A stretch of DNA of 64,000 nucleotides from DASWVC01 sp036401335 (lineage in GTDB: Bacteria; Verrucomicrobiota; Verrucomicrobiia; Chthoniobacterales; JAFAMB01), in the NCBI GenBank assembly GCA_036401335.1, contig DASWVC010000054.1:6624-70623 (forward strand), in the 5' to 3' direction. Made by a program: the position numbers and the translations under genes. The notes below the pieces were generated by a model that saw nothing but the letters and a program-made list of their open reading frames with translations, did no database searches and was not told the origin of the DNA. Shown piece after piece: positions 39,136 through 47,292 of the stretch (its first letter is position 1; each line of letters starts with the position of its first letter).

Positions 39136-41421
39136 TTGAATTTCGCCGGGAGCCTGTTTTCTCTGGAGAGATTGGAAACAGAGCTCACGATCCTTAGTGG
39201 CCTTACGCCCCGGACGCACGCGGTGACTGGAACGAGCGTCCTTGGGCGGGCAGCGGAAGCCGACGTGGTCTTGCCTCACCCGGAGATCTCACGTCGTCAT
39301 TGCCGGATTCTGCAGGTCGAAACGCGTTGGTACGTCGAAGACCTCGGGAGCCAGCGCGGCACTTTCCTCAATGACGCCCGCATCGGCGGACGGATGGAGC
39401 TTCATCCTGGCGACCGCCTGACCCTGGGCCCCGTCGTCCTGGTTTTCGGTCAGGCTGCCGTGCCTTCCGAGGCCGCCGAAACCGTCAAGGGGCGGATGCG
39501 CGTCAACGGGCAACTGACGAACGTCATTCCACTAGGGAAAACGATTGTTTTGGGTCGAGGAGAAGACGTGGACGTGCAGCTCAATGACACAGCCATCTCC
39601 CGCCAGCATGCCCGTATCCAGAAAGAGAGCCAAGGGTACCGCATCTTCGACCTGCACAGCAAAGCGGGTTCTTTTGTCAACGGACGACGGTTTGATGAAC
39701 ACGCCCTGGTGATCGGTGACCAGGTTCAGATCGGGCCTTTTTGTTTCGTTTTTGACGGACGCCAACTTGCGCGGATTCACCGATTGGCATCCGGGCGCAT
39801 CCTTGCCCGTAACCTGGCAAAAACGGGCGGCAGCACGTTGATCCTGAAAAACGTCTCCTTTAGCGCCACGCAGGGCCAATTTATCGGCATTCTGGGACCA
39901 AGCGGCGCCGGCAAAACCACGCTGCTGAACGCCCTTTCAGGCCTTCGCCCGGCCGACACCGGACAGGTCCTGGTAGACGGCACCGACTACTACGCCCACC
40001 TCGACGACCTGAGGGCTAAGTTCGGTTACGTCCCCCAGGACGACATCGTGCACGCTGAGTTGACGCTGCAACAAGCCTTGTCCTTCGCCGCTCGCCTCCG
40101 GCTTCCCGCCGGCACGCCGCGGCCCGAAATCCGCACCCTGATCTCCCACACGGTCGAGCAACTCGGATTGTCCGAACGTGCCGGGGTCCGGATCGGGCAG
40201 CTTTCCGGCGGGCAGCGCAAACGGGCCAGCGTGGCTGCGGAATTGCTGAACCGGCCGTCCCTGTTGTTTCTCGACGAACCTACCTCCGGCCTGGATCCGC
40301 TGGCCGAATTCCGGCTGATGGAGCTCCTGCGACGGTTGGCAGACACCGGTTGCACCGTCATCTGCACCACGCACGTGATGGAAAACGTGTACCTGATGGA
40401 CGAGATCGCCGTCCTGGTCGAAGGCCAGCTCATTTTCCAGGGCGCGCCAGATGCCGCGCGCGCGCACTTCAACGTCAGCCGGCTCAGCGGGCTCTACGAC
40501 GCGCTCCAGTCACCTGATTGCACCAGCCTGAGCCCTTTCGAGCCTCCCATCCCTGACGAAACCACGACCGAGACCCGTACCTTCCCCAAGAAAGAGCGCC
40601 GGGCTGCCTCGCTGCCCATTTTGTTGGAGCGGCAAGCAGCCATCTTTCGGGCCGACCCTAAGAATCTTTGGATCGTGCTCGGGCAACCCGTTCTGATCGG
40701 CGCGTTGGTGGCCTGGGCCAGCCAGTCCGCTCCGCTGGCCCAATTCTTTGCCTACATCACCACCCTCTGGTTCGGTTGCAGCAACTCGGCCCAGGAAATT
40801 GTGCGGGAGCTGCCCATTTACCGGAGGGAACGCCTGGTCGGCCTGGGCCGATGGAGTTACCTGCTGGCGAAGCTGGTGTGGATGGGCGGCCTGACGTCAC
40901 TGCAGGTGGCGCTGCTGTTTCTCATCATTACCCTGGTCGGACCGGTCGGGCCTGGACTTTGGCCCCTTCAACTGGCCAGCCTTGTCCTCCTGGCGTTTGC
41001 CGCCACCGGCATCGGCCTCACGGTCTCCACCCTGGCCAGGTCTCCCCTCCAGGCCATGATGCTGGTTCCCATGATCCTCATTCCCCAGATCCTTTTTTCA
41101 GGGTTTACCGTGCCGGTCGGTGACATGGCGTCCACGGTTTTGCCCGTGAGCAAGGTCTTTCCAAGTTTTGCCGCAGAACGCATTGTGGATTGCAGTTTCA
41201 TCCTCGGAAAACCGATCACGGGGGATCTGGTCCGCGATTTCTCCACCGCTTACCAAAACCTGAACCAGTGGCAGCGCCAAAGCCGGCGGCCTCGTCTGAT
41301 GAATGGCGCCCGTTTCGAAGACACCACGCCGGTGCTTCTGAGCTTCCTTAACCTGAGCCTCTGGACGGCCGGGGGCTTTTTGGCCTCCTCGGTTTTGCTG
41401 GCCCGGAAGGAACGAGGGTGA
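39136..41421 (+). CDS. FHA-FHA-ABC transporter fusion (ATPase plus ABC-2 membrane domain)
   Basis: A 761-residue protein joining two forkhead-associated domains to an ABCG-type half transporter. FHA1 is about residues 30-100 (VLGRAAEADVVLPHPEISRRHCRI), FHA2 about 125-205 (VLGRGEDVDVQLNDTAISRQHARI); both keep the Gly-Arg, Ser-Arg-x-His phosphothreonine-binding core. The ATPase has Walker A GPSGAGKTT near 254, signature LSGGQRKRASVAAEL and Walker B LLFLDEPTSGLDP. Residues 510-755 form an ABC-2-type membrane domain with about six helices. The FHA domains suggest control by Ser/Thr phosphorylation. The substrate is unknown. The start codon appears to be TTG at 39136, as no ATG occurs before FHA1. 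Confidence 0.9.
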   Translation: MNFAGSLFSLERLETELTILSGLTPRTHAVTGTSVLGRAAEADVVLPHPEISRRHCRILQVETRWYVEDLGSQRGTFLNDARIGGRMELHPGDRLTLGPVVLVFGQAAVPSEAAETVKGRMRVNGQLTNVIPLGKTIVLGRGEDVDVQLNDTAISRQHARIQKESQGYRIFDLHSKAGSFVNGRRFDEHALVIGDQVQIGPFCFVFDGRQLARIHRLASGRILARNLAKTGGSTLILKNVSFSATQGQFIGILGPSGAGKTTLLNALSGLRPADTGQVLVDGTDYYAHLDDLRAKFGYVPQDDIVHAELTLQQALSFAARLRLPAGTPRPEIRTLISHTVEQLGLSERAGVRIGQLSGGQRKRASVAAELLNRPSLLFLDEPTSGLDPLAEFRLMELLRRLADTGCTVICTTHVMENVYLMDEIAVLVEGQLIFQGAPDAARAHFNVSRLSGLYDALQSPDCTSLSPFEPPIPDETTTETRTFPKKERRAASLPILLERQAAIFRADPKNLWIVLGQPVLIGALVAWASQSAPLAQFFAYITTLWFGCSNSAQEIVRELPIYRRERLVGLGRWSYLLAKLVWMGGLTSLQVALLFLIITLVGPVGPGLWPLQLASLVLLAFAATGIGLTVSTLARSPLQAMMLVPMILIPQILFSGFTVPVGDMASTVLPVSKVFPSFAAERIVDCSFILGKPITGDLVRDFSTAYQNLNQWQRQSRRPRLMNGARFEDTTPVLLSFLNLSLWTAGGFLASSVLLARKERG

Positions 41422-41484
41422 AGAACGTCCCGGCGTGGCGGCGTGACCGGGAACCCGGGAGGGCGCCGGGAGTGCCGTCAGCCG

Positions 41485-42579
41485 TTACAAGTTTCCCATG
41501 CGGGAATCGCTTTCCCGCCCCTCGGACCGCTCGCGCGGTGGAGATTCCAACCCATTCACCCCTAACACCCGTACCCCCTGCTGTTTGCCTTTAAGCTGGA
41601 ATTGGCCGAGATCCACGAGGTCGCGCCCTGGCGGCAGGACCGTTCCAAAATCCTGGGACAGCACCAGGTTGCGGTTCAATTCTTTCATCACACCTTCCAA
41701 CCGGAACGCCGTGTTCACGGCATCCCCGATGATCGTCGCGTCACGCATCGCGACCTGGCCGATGTTGCCACTGGTCACGCGCCCAAAATGGAGGGCGATG
41801 CCCACCCGAAACGACTGTCCGGTTTCCGGCCAGCTCCGCTTGGCAGCCAACTCAAGCAACGTCGCAGCGACGTCCAGGCAGGTGGCACACTCGGTGCCTT
41901 GTTGATCGCGTGCAGGCCAGTAGGCAAGCACGGCGTCGCCGATGTATTTGTCGATGATGCCGCCGGCCGATTGGACTGCATTGCCAATGTCGCGAAACCA
42001 ATTCCCGAGCACTAACGCGAGCTGACGCTCTTCCAGCCTTTCCGCCATGGCGCTGAAGCCGCGGATGTCGCAAACGAGGATGGCCACCGACAAGGAGGCA
42101 TGCTGCCCCTCCAAGCTCAGGGCGGCCAACGTGATGTCCGTAGCCTCACCGGGTTCTTCGTCCAGGGTTTGCTCGAAAATCAGTTCGTAATTGGCAATGC
42201 GCACCCGCGCACCGGACTGGAGCACAACCGGCATCACCACCCGCTGATCATTAACGTAAGTCCCATTGCGACTGCCCAGGTCCATGATCTGATATTCGTA
42301 CCCATTGTGACAGCGGACGATCGCATGCTGCCGGGATACGTGGGTACCTGGCAACGACACCGTATTATCGAGGGTACGCCCGATGGTCGCAGTGTTGCTT
42401 ACAACCTGTTCGAACAACGGCTCACCTGGCGAGTAGACGCGAAACCTTGCGGGCATGGCAGGCCACAAAAATGCCAGCTTACCACCCTGTTTGCCAGTCT
42501 CTTTAGAGTAAGGCGGATCGCTGAGGTCAATTTCTTGTTGACGCTCCCCCTGGGTGCCCGTAATTTCGGCCCACTCCAT
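41485..42579 (-). CDS. FHA domain-containing class III adenylate/guanylate cyclase
   Basis: A 364-residue cytoplasmic protein. After a non-conserved N-terminus (about 45 residues), an FHA domain spans about 55-135 (ATIGRTLDNTVSLPGTHVSRQHAIV, then MDLGSRNGTYVNDQRV). A class III cyclase catalytic domain follows at about 160-345: ILVCDIRGFSAMAERL (first metal aspartate), GGIIDKYIGDAVLAYWP (second aspartate), RVGIALHFGRVTSGNIG and IIGDAVNTAFRLEGV (transition-state Asn and Arg). It should make a cyclic nucleotide under control of a phosphorylated partner. It converges with the FHA-ABC gene (stops 63 bp apart), suggesting a shared kinase pathway. The start at 42579 is uncertain; MPARFRVYS further in is an alternative. 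Confidence 0.9.
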   Translation of the reverse strand: MEWAEITGTQGERQQEIDLSDPPYSKETGKQGGKLAFLWPAMPARFRVYSPGEPLFEQVVSNTATIGRTLDNTVSLPGTHVSRQHAIVRCHNGYEYQIMDLGSRNGTYVNDQRVVMPVVLQSGARVRIANYELIFEQTLDEEPGEATDITLAALSLEGQHASLSVAILVCDIRGFSAMAERLEERQLALVLGNWFRDIGNAVQSAGGIIDKYIGDAVLAYWPARDQQGTECATCLDVAATLLELAAKRSWPETGQSFRVGIALHFGRVTSGNIGQVAMRDATIIGDAVNTAFRLEGVMKELNRNLVLSQDFGTVLPPGRDLVDLGQFQLKGKQQGVRVLGVNGLESPPRERSEGRESDSRMGNL

Positions 42580-42735
42580 CAAGAGTAGCAGAGGGACTGG
42601 CCCGTTGAAGCTACGGCAACCGGTTCGGCGAAAGCCGAACGCCCAGGTGCCAAATCCAGCCTTGAGAAATCAAGGGCAGATGGTGAGCAATGCGTGTCTA
42701 TCCGCGGCTCTTGGTGGGTACCCTACACCCGCCCT

Positions 42736-43995
42736 ATGGATAAACGCCCCAACTTTTCGCACTTGCAATGTCGTGAGTGCGGCCGTCGGTACCCCAAAGA
42801 AGCCATTCACGTTTGCGAGTTTGACTTTGGACCGCTCGAGGCAGCCTACGACTACGAGGCCATCAAGGCCGTTGTCTCCCGGGATCTCATCGCCCAACGG
42901 CCCCGATCCATGTGGCGGTACCGCGAGCTTCTTCCGATCGAAGGGCAGCCGTCTGTTGGGTTGCAAACCGGATGCACTCCGTTGGTGCGGGCCAAGCGCT
43001 TGGCTGAAAGGTTGGGAGTCAGCGAACTTTATATAAAGAATGATGCCGTAAACCATCCCACCTTGTCCTTCAAGGACCGGGTGGTATCTGTGGCGCTCAC
43101 CCGTGCCAAGGAACTCGGACTCGACACGGTCGCCTGTGCGTCAACCGGCAACCTGGCGAATTCGGTGGCCGCCAATGCAGCCGCAGCCGGTCTCCGCAGC
43201 TTTGTCCTGATCCCGGCCGACCTGGAGCCGAGCAAAGTGGTGAACTCACTCATTTACGGCACCAACGTCGTGGGCGTTCGGGGCTCCTACGATCAGGTCA
43301 ACCGGTTGTGCGCTGAGGTTGCCGGTAAATTTGGGTGGGGGTTTGTGAACGTAAACCTTCGCCCTTACTATGCCGAAGGGTCGAAAACCTTGGGGTTCGA
43401 GGTCGTAGAACAACTCGGTTGGAAGTTGCCGCAACATACCGTGGTGTGCATGGCCAGCGGTTCATTGCTGACCAAGGTTCACAAAGCCTATAAAGAATTC
43501 GTGCAGGTGGGCTTGGTTGACGACACGCCGACCTGCATCTACGGCGCTCAGGCCAGCGGCTGTTCACCCATCACCACGGCCATCAAAAACAAAAGCGAGG
43601 TTGTCCGGCCCGTGCCAAACCCCCGGACAATCGCCAAATCGTTGTCCATTGGGACCCCCGCAGATGGGTACTACGCCATCCGCACGATGGAGGAGACCGG
43701 TGGGACCGGCGAAGACGCCTCGGATCCCGAAATCATCGAAGGCATCAAATTGCTCGCTGAAACGGAGGGCATTTTTGCTGAAACGGCGGGCGGTGTGACC
43801 GTCGCCTGTGCGAAAAAATTGATCGAGGCAGGTAAAATTCCGCGTGACGAAAGCATCGTCCTTTGCATCACCGGCTATGGCCTTAAAACGCAGGAGGCCA
43901 TCGTCGAACACGTGGGACGCCCCCACTACATCCAGCCGCAACTGCGCGAGTTCGAAGCATTGATCTCTGAACAATCCACTCTTTCCCCTAAATAA
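42736..43995 (+). CDS. thrC: Threonine synthase
   Basis: A 419-residue PLP enzyme converting O-phosphohomoserine to threonine. The N-terminus has a zinc-ribbon-like Cys pair (LQCRECGRRYP) found in one threonine synthase branch, followed by the PLP lysine in NDAVNHPTLSFKDRVVSVAL at about residues 103-122, the phosphate-binding STGNLANSVAA, and the glycine-rich MASGSLLTKVHKAY. I use the ATG at 42736 (MDKRPNFSHLQCREC); the frame is open for 42 bp upstream. A ThiS/MoaD-like gene starts 8 bp after its stop, so the two are one operon. Confidence 0.93.
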   Translation: MDKRPNFSHLQCRECGRRYPKEAIHVCEFDFGPLEAAYDYEAIKAVVSRDLIAQRPRSMWRYRELLPIEGQPSVGLQTGCTPLVRAKRLAERLGVSELYIKNDAVNHPTLSFKDRVVSVALTRAKELGLDTVACASTGNLANSVAANAAAAGLRSFVLIPADLEPSKVVNSLIYGTNVVGVRGSYDQVNRLCAEVAGKFGWGFVNVNLRPYYAEGSKTLGFEVVEQLGWKLPQHTVVCMASGSLLTKVHKAYKEFVQVGLVDDTPTCIYGAQASGCSPITTAIKNKSEVVRPVPNPRTIAKSLSIGTPADGYYAIRTMEETGGTGEDASDPEIIEGIKLLAETEGIFAETAGGVTVACAKKLIEAGKIPRDESIVLCITGYGLKTQEAIVEHVGRPHYIQPQLREFEALISEQSTLSPK

Positions 43996-44003
43996 TACCT
44001 GTC

Positions 44004-44279
44004 ATGCCTGTCCCTGTTCGTATCCCTACCCCGCTCCGCAAGTTGACCGACAACCAGGAGGTCGTCCAAGTCAACGGAGCTAACATTCGCGAAGTCATCA
44101 ACAGCCTCGAATCCGCGTTTCCCGGGTTGAAAGAACGCATCTGCGACGATAAAAACCAGATCCGCCGCTTTGTGAATGTGTTCGTCAACGAAGAAGACAT
44201 CCGCTTCCTGCAGGATTCCGAGACCCCGGTGAAAAGCGGAGACGAGATTAGCATTGTCCCGGCCATTGCGGGCGGGTAA
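44004..44279 (+). CDS. ThiS/MoaD-family ubiquitin-like sulfur carrier protein
   Basis: A 91-residue beta-grasp protein that starts MPVPVRIPTPLRKLTDNQE and ends VKSGDEISIVPAIAGG. The C-terminal Gly-Gly is the site where such carriers are adenylated and charged as a thiocarboxylate. It contains FVNVFVNEEDIRFLQ in the middle strand region. Relatives serve molybdopterin (MoaD), thiamine (ThiS), cysteine (CysO) or homocysteine synthesis. Its coupling to thrC, not to moaE or thiG, points to amino acid sulfur assimilation, by inference. It begins 8 bp after the thrC stop. Confidence 0.9.
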   Translation: MPVPVRIPTPLRKLTDNQEVVQVNGANIREVINSLESAFPGLKERICDDKNQIRRFVNVFVNEEDIRFLQDSETPVKSGDEISIVPAIAGG

Positions 44280-44300
44280 ATCCGTCCCAGCCCCTTTTTT
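44270..44300 (+). terminator. Possible Rho-independent terminator after the sulfur carrier gene
   Basis: GGGCGG (44270-44275) can pair with CCGTCC (44282-44287) across a 6-nt loop that includes the stop codon. Six T residues follow at 44295-44300. The stem is short, so the call is tentative. Confidence 0.4.
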
Positions 44301-44926
44301 CTGTTCTGGTTAAGCTAGTGCTGGAAACGCGGCCGGGGCCCCCTTACCGTGTTCTTGAGCGGAGCACAAGTCCAGAGACGGACCTGGTCCCCGGGTCTGG
44401 CCCTCTCCACTCCGGGGCTGCCGTGGGGCCGAACACAACCTCATGGTTTACTCCTGATCCCCCACCTTTTCCCGTGAGGGTTCCTGGTCCGCGGTTTCCG
44501 GCCGCGAGGTGCCGCTCTCCGGTTGGTCATCCACGGCGCCGTCCTTGCCTCCATCCGGTTCGTCTCTCAAAGTGCTCATGGTTAATGATCGCGGCGCGTT
44601 TTCGCAACGCCTTGCCCCAGAAGCCTTTTTTCGGTTTTTAGGCCGCTACCATAAACCCGTCCCGGAGGCACCCTGTTGCAGGTAACATAAGGAAACCATG
44701 ATGCGGCCAAAGCGTCGGTTGTCCCCAACCGACTACGGGATTGAGGCGGACCACGATCCCGGGCACTTGAGGACAAGCTCCCCTACCGGAGAAGGCACTC
44801 GCCGGGGAGAGAAGCTTATCAGAACGCATGGCTGCCAGACGCCCGGGAAAGGGCGTTGCGGCCGGGCAGCCGCAATCGCCACCGGCATGCCGGGTCAGCA
44901 AGTCCCCTTGTTCGGTGGACGCTTGC
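44280..44926. other. Intergenic region of 650 bp with hairpins and no convincing gene
   Basis: Three things stand out. First, 44355-44440 can fold into an extended interrupted hairpin (GTGTTC with GAACAC, CGGAG with CTCCG, CCAGA with TCTGG, GGAC with GTCC), which could be a structured RNA; I cannot assign it to a known family. Second, a 43-codon acidic frame lies on the minus strand at 44448-44579 (starts MSTLRDEPDGG), with weak support. Third, a hairpin GTCGGTTG/CAACCGAC and a family B repeat lie at about 44717-44788. Confidence 0.4.
44761..44788 (+). repeat. Hairpin repeat family B, copy
   Basis: It holds GGGCACTTGAGGACAAGC followed by TCCCCTACCG. It is identical to the copies at 27717 and 54137 except for one G-to-A change in the stem. 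The inverted halves flank an AGGA loop. Confidence 0.8.
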
Positions 44927-45463
44927 TTAGCGATCGGTCCGATGGCCACGGCGCCGGAGGTGAAATCCGAACAACGAAAGCCCACCTACCAGGACGAGGG
45001 CCAACACCGATGGTTCGGGAACAGCAGCAACCGTCAACCTGGCATTCTCATGGTGGAAACTGCTGTAGACGCCACTCTGCTGAAAGAACCCGTAGATGTC
45101 GTAAGTACCCGGCAGGAATTGCCCTTGGGTGCCACTGGCAGTCTCACCAATGAAAGGTTTGTCGAAGGCTGCAATCGCGGTTGACCAACCCGTGTTCGCC
45201 AAAAACACGTTCGTCCCAAACCGTGCATCCAACGACACCGGTTGTTGCACGACCTGCGCATTGATTGAAAGCGTCAGATTTTGCACCGCAATGACCTGAC
45301 TTGCCGCGCCGGGATCGATGGAAAACGTTGGGACTTGGAACGACAGCGAAAACGCCTTCCCATTGTCGAGTGGACCTTGCAGCGAGACGGATTCCAACTC
45401 GGCCCGCGTTATTCCGGGGGTGAGCGCGACGGCGAAAAGGACAAGGCTAAAAAAGCGATGCAT
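44927..45463 (-). CDS. PEP-CTERM sorted surface protein
   Basis: A 178-residue exported protein with an N-terminal signal peptide (MHRFFSLVLFAVALTPGITRA) and a C-terminal PEP-CTERM module: VPEPSVLALVLVGGLSLFGFHLRRRGHR, that is the Pro-Glu-Pro motif, one hydrophobic helix and an arginine-rich tail. Such proteins are processed by exosortase and displayed or released at the cell surface, often with exopolysaccharide. The central part is Ser/Thr/Gln-rich beta-type sequence with no recognised domain. I start at the ATG at 45463, where the signal peptide begins. It is divergent from the Wadjet operon. No exosortase gene is in this window. Confidence 0.83.
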   Translation of the reverse strand: MHRFFSLVLFAVALTPGITRAELESVSLQGPLDNGKAFSLSFQVPTFSIDPGAASQVIAVQNLTLSINAQVVQQPVSLDARFGTNVFLANTGWSTAIAAFDKPFIGETASGTQGQFLPGTYDIYGFFQQSGVYSSFHHENARLTVAAVPEPSVLALVLVGGLSLFGFHLRRRGHRTDR

Positions 45464-45551
45464 GGCTACTTGAATCGCTCGCCCACGGAGAAAAGCTCGT
45501 GGAAGATGGCGGTTCCAGGTCAAACATTTTTGTGTGTTGTTACGGTAGGTT

Positions 45552-45582
45552 TAAGTAGGTTCAGCCGGCACAGTTTATAAAA
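45552..45582 (+). promoter_or_regulatory. Possible promoter region upstream of jetA
   Basis: TATAAA (45576-45581) in an AT-rich stretch lies about 120 bp before the jetA ATG. The hexamer about 17 bp upstream is a poor -35 match. The divergent region 45464-45701 must also contain the promoter of the PEP-CTERM gene. Confidence 0.3.
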
Positions 45583-45701
45583 TTTGTCTCTTAACATCGA
45601 CTGGCCGAAAAGGTGCTTCTAAATACGCCTCTCAATGGGCGTTATTGCGGCACAAGGGCCGTTCGCGACCAGCGACAAAACAAAGGCGTCGTCCCAGACC
45701 G

Positions 45702-47291
45702 ATGAGGAATGAGCAAACGGCAGAAATCGGAAACGGGCTGAGAACCCACACGGTCTTTACACACGTGCTGGTGGAAAAAGCGGAACTTTACCGCATGATC
45801 CTCGAGGGCTTTGTTCGGGCACGCGAGCAGTTCATTACCCACCTACGACCAGCGGAGGTTGCGCGTGAGATCGGGTGCAACGACGAGGAAGCGGAGAACG
45901 CCTTGCGCAAACTCCAGCAATGGGGAAACGTTGAAGCCACCCAGGATTCGGCTGAAGCCGTTTCAATCGACGAATTTTACCGGAGCCGGTTCCTTTACGC
46001 GCTTTCGGCGGCGGGCGAAGCGGCTGAGCGGGCGCTGGCGATTTTCGAAGAAACGCTGCATCGGCCCGGAGAGTTGCAAACGGCAGCATTGCGCGACATC
46101 ACCGAATTCCTTGAAGGCATCCGGGTCCTGTTGGCCGGCGCGGAACCTGACGTGCCCAAATTGCACACGCAATTGTTGGGTTTGACCGAGCGCTTCCGGA
46201 ACCTGACGAACCGGGCGCAGGCTTTCATGCGAGATCTCCAGAGCACGGTGCAGCTTCACGGGATGAGCGTGGAACAGTTCCTCGGGTACAAACAGCTGCT
46301 GATCGACTACCTGGAACGGTTCCTACGAGACCTCGTGCTCGCCACCAATGAGATTTCCCAGAAGATCCTGCTTCTCGAGCAAGCGGGCATCCGTGATCAA
46401 TTCGGGCCGGTGGCACGGCGTTCGTTGGCCGATGCCCTGACCCGTACGCGGGAGATGGAAGAGCGGGAAATCGCAAGCTGGGAAGGGCGCTGGCACGGGT
46501 TGCGGCGTTGGTTCCTGGGCGAACCGGGCGTCCTTTCGCAGTCCGAGATTCTCCGAGCACGCGCCCGGGAGGCAATCCCTGCCCTGCTTTTTACGTTGCA
46601 GAACATCAACGATCAGCGCGTCACCCGGAGCGACCGCTTTACCGACTGGCAGACGCTTGCGGTCTGGTTTGCGGAGACCGCCACCGATGAAGAGGCGCAC
46701 CGTCTCTGGCGGGTGGCGTTCGGGCTGGCACCGGCGAGGCACCTCCAGATCAATCAGGAGACACTTGACCTCTGGGACCAGGCGGGTGACGGACCGCGGA
46801 CGCCATGGCTGGCGGCGGAGCCCCTCCGGATCAGCCCGCGCCTGCGCGTGAACGGACGTTTGGTGGTCCGAAGCCAGGCCACGGCGGTCGTAGATCGGGG
46901 CAGAGAGAAGGCGGAGCTCGCTCGTCTGGCTGCCGACGAAGCGGTGCAGATTGCCCGCGCACAGCGGGAACTGGCGCTTAACCGACCGCTGCGCCTGACG
47001 GATTTCGGCAGATTGGACACTCCGGCGTTTTACCTTTTGCTTGACCTGCTGGGAGAGGCGCTGGCGATGCGGACCGACCCTCGCGAACCCGTGGAAGCTG
47101 CCTCAATGGATGGCGCGCTGCTCGTTCGTCTCGGCCCGGAGGACGACCCAGTGCGTTTGGCCGAGATCGTTACCACCACCGGCGTGCTGCGCGGGCCCGA
47201 TTGCGAAGTGACAATTTCGTATGCTCACCTTACCCCGGCCGCCAAGATGGTGGCCGGGGAATCAAGGTGGCCGGAGGCGCCGGGGCTATAA
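45702..47291 (+). CDS. jetA: Wadjet type II component JetA (DUF2397, MukF-like)
   Basis: A 529-residue protein. The N-terminus (GLRTHTVFTHVLVEKAELYRMILEGFVRAREQFITHLRPAEVARE) and the following winged-helix-like segment (EEAENALRKLQQWGNVEATQD, then SRFLYALSAAGEAAERAL) fit the DUF2397/TIGR02677 family, the kleisin-like subunit of type II Wadjet systems. In Wadjet, JetA bridges the SMC ATPase and JetB in a condensin-like complex that detects and destroys small circular DNA. I use the ATG at 45702, since upstream sequence is basic and non-conserved. It is the first gene of a four-gene operon; the next starts 1 bp after its stop. Confidence 0.88.
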   Translation: MRNEQTAEIGNGLRTHTVFTHVLVEKAELYRMILEGFVRAREQFITHLRPAEVAREIGCNDEEAENALRKLQQWGNVEATQDSAEAVSIDEFYRSRFLYALSAAGEAAERALAIFEETLHRPGELQTAALRDITEFLEGIRVLLAGAEPDVPKLHTQLLGLTERFRNLTNRAQAFMRDLQSTVQLHGMSVEQFLGYKQLLIDYLERFLRDLVLATNEISQKILLLEQAGIRDQFGPVARRSLADALTRTREMEEREIASWEGRWHGLRRWFLGEPGVLSQSEILRARAREAIPALLFTLQNINDQRVTRSDRFTDWQTLAVWFAETATDEEAHRLWRVAFGLAPARHLQINQETLDLWDQAGDGPRTPWLAAEPLRISPRLRVNGRLVVRSQATAVVDRGREKAELARLAADEAVQIARAQRELALNRPLRLTDFGRLDTPAFYLLLDLLGEALAMRTDPREPVEAASMDGALLVRLGPEDDPVRLAEIVTTTGVLRGPDCEVTISYAHLTPAAKMVAGESRWPEAPGL

Positions 47292-47292
47292 C

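Noticed and set aside
44318..44641. A 107-codon plus-strand frame
   Set aside because: Proline- and arginine-rich without motif, and it crosses hairpins. I treat the area as non-coding.
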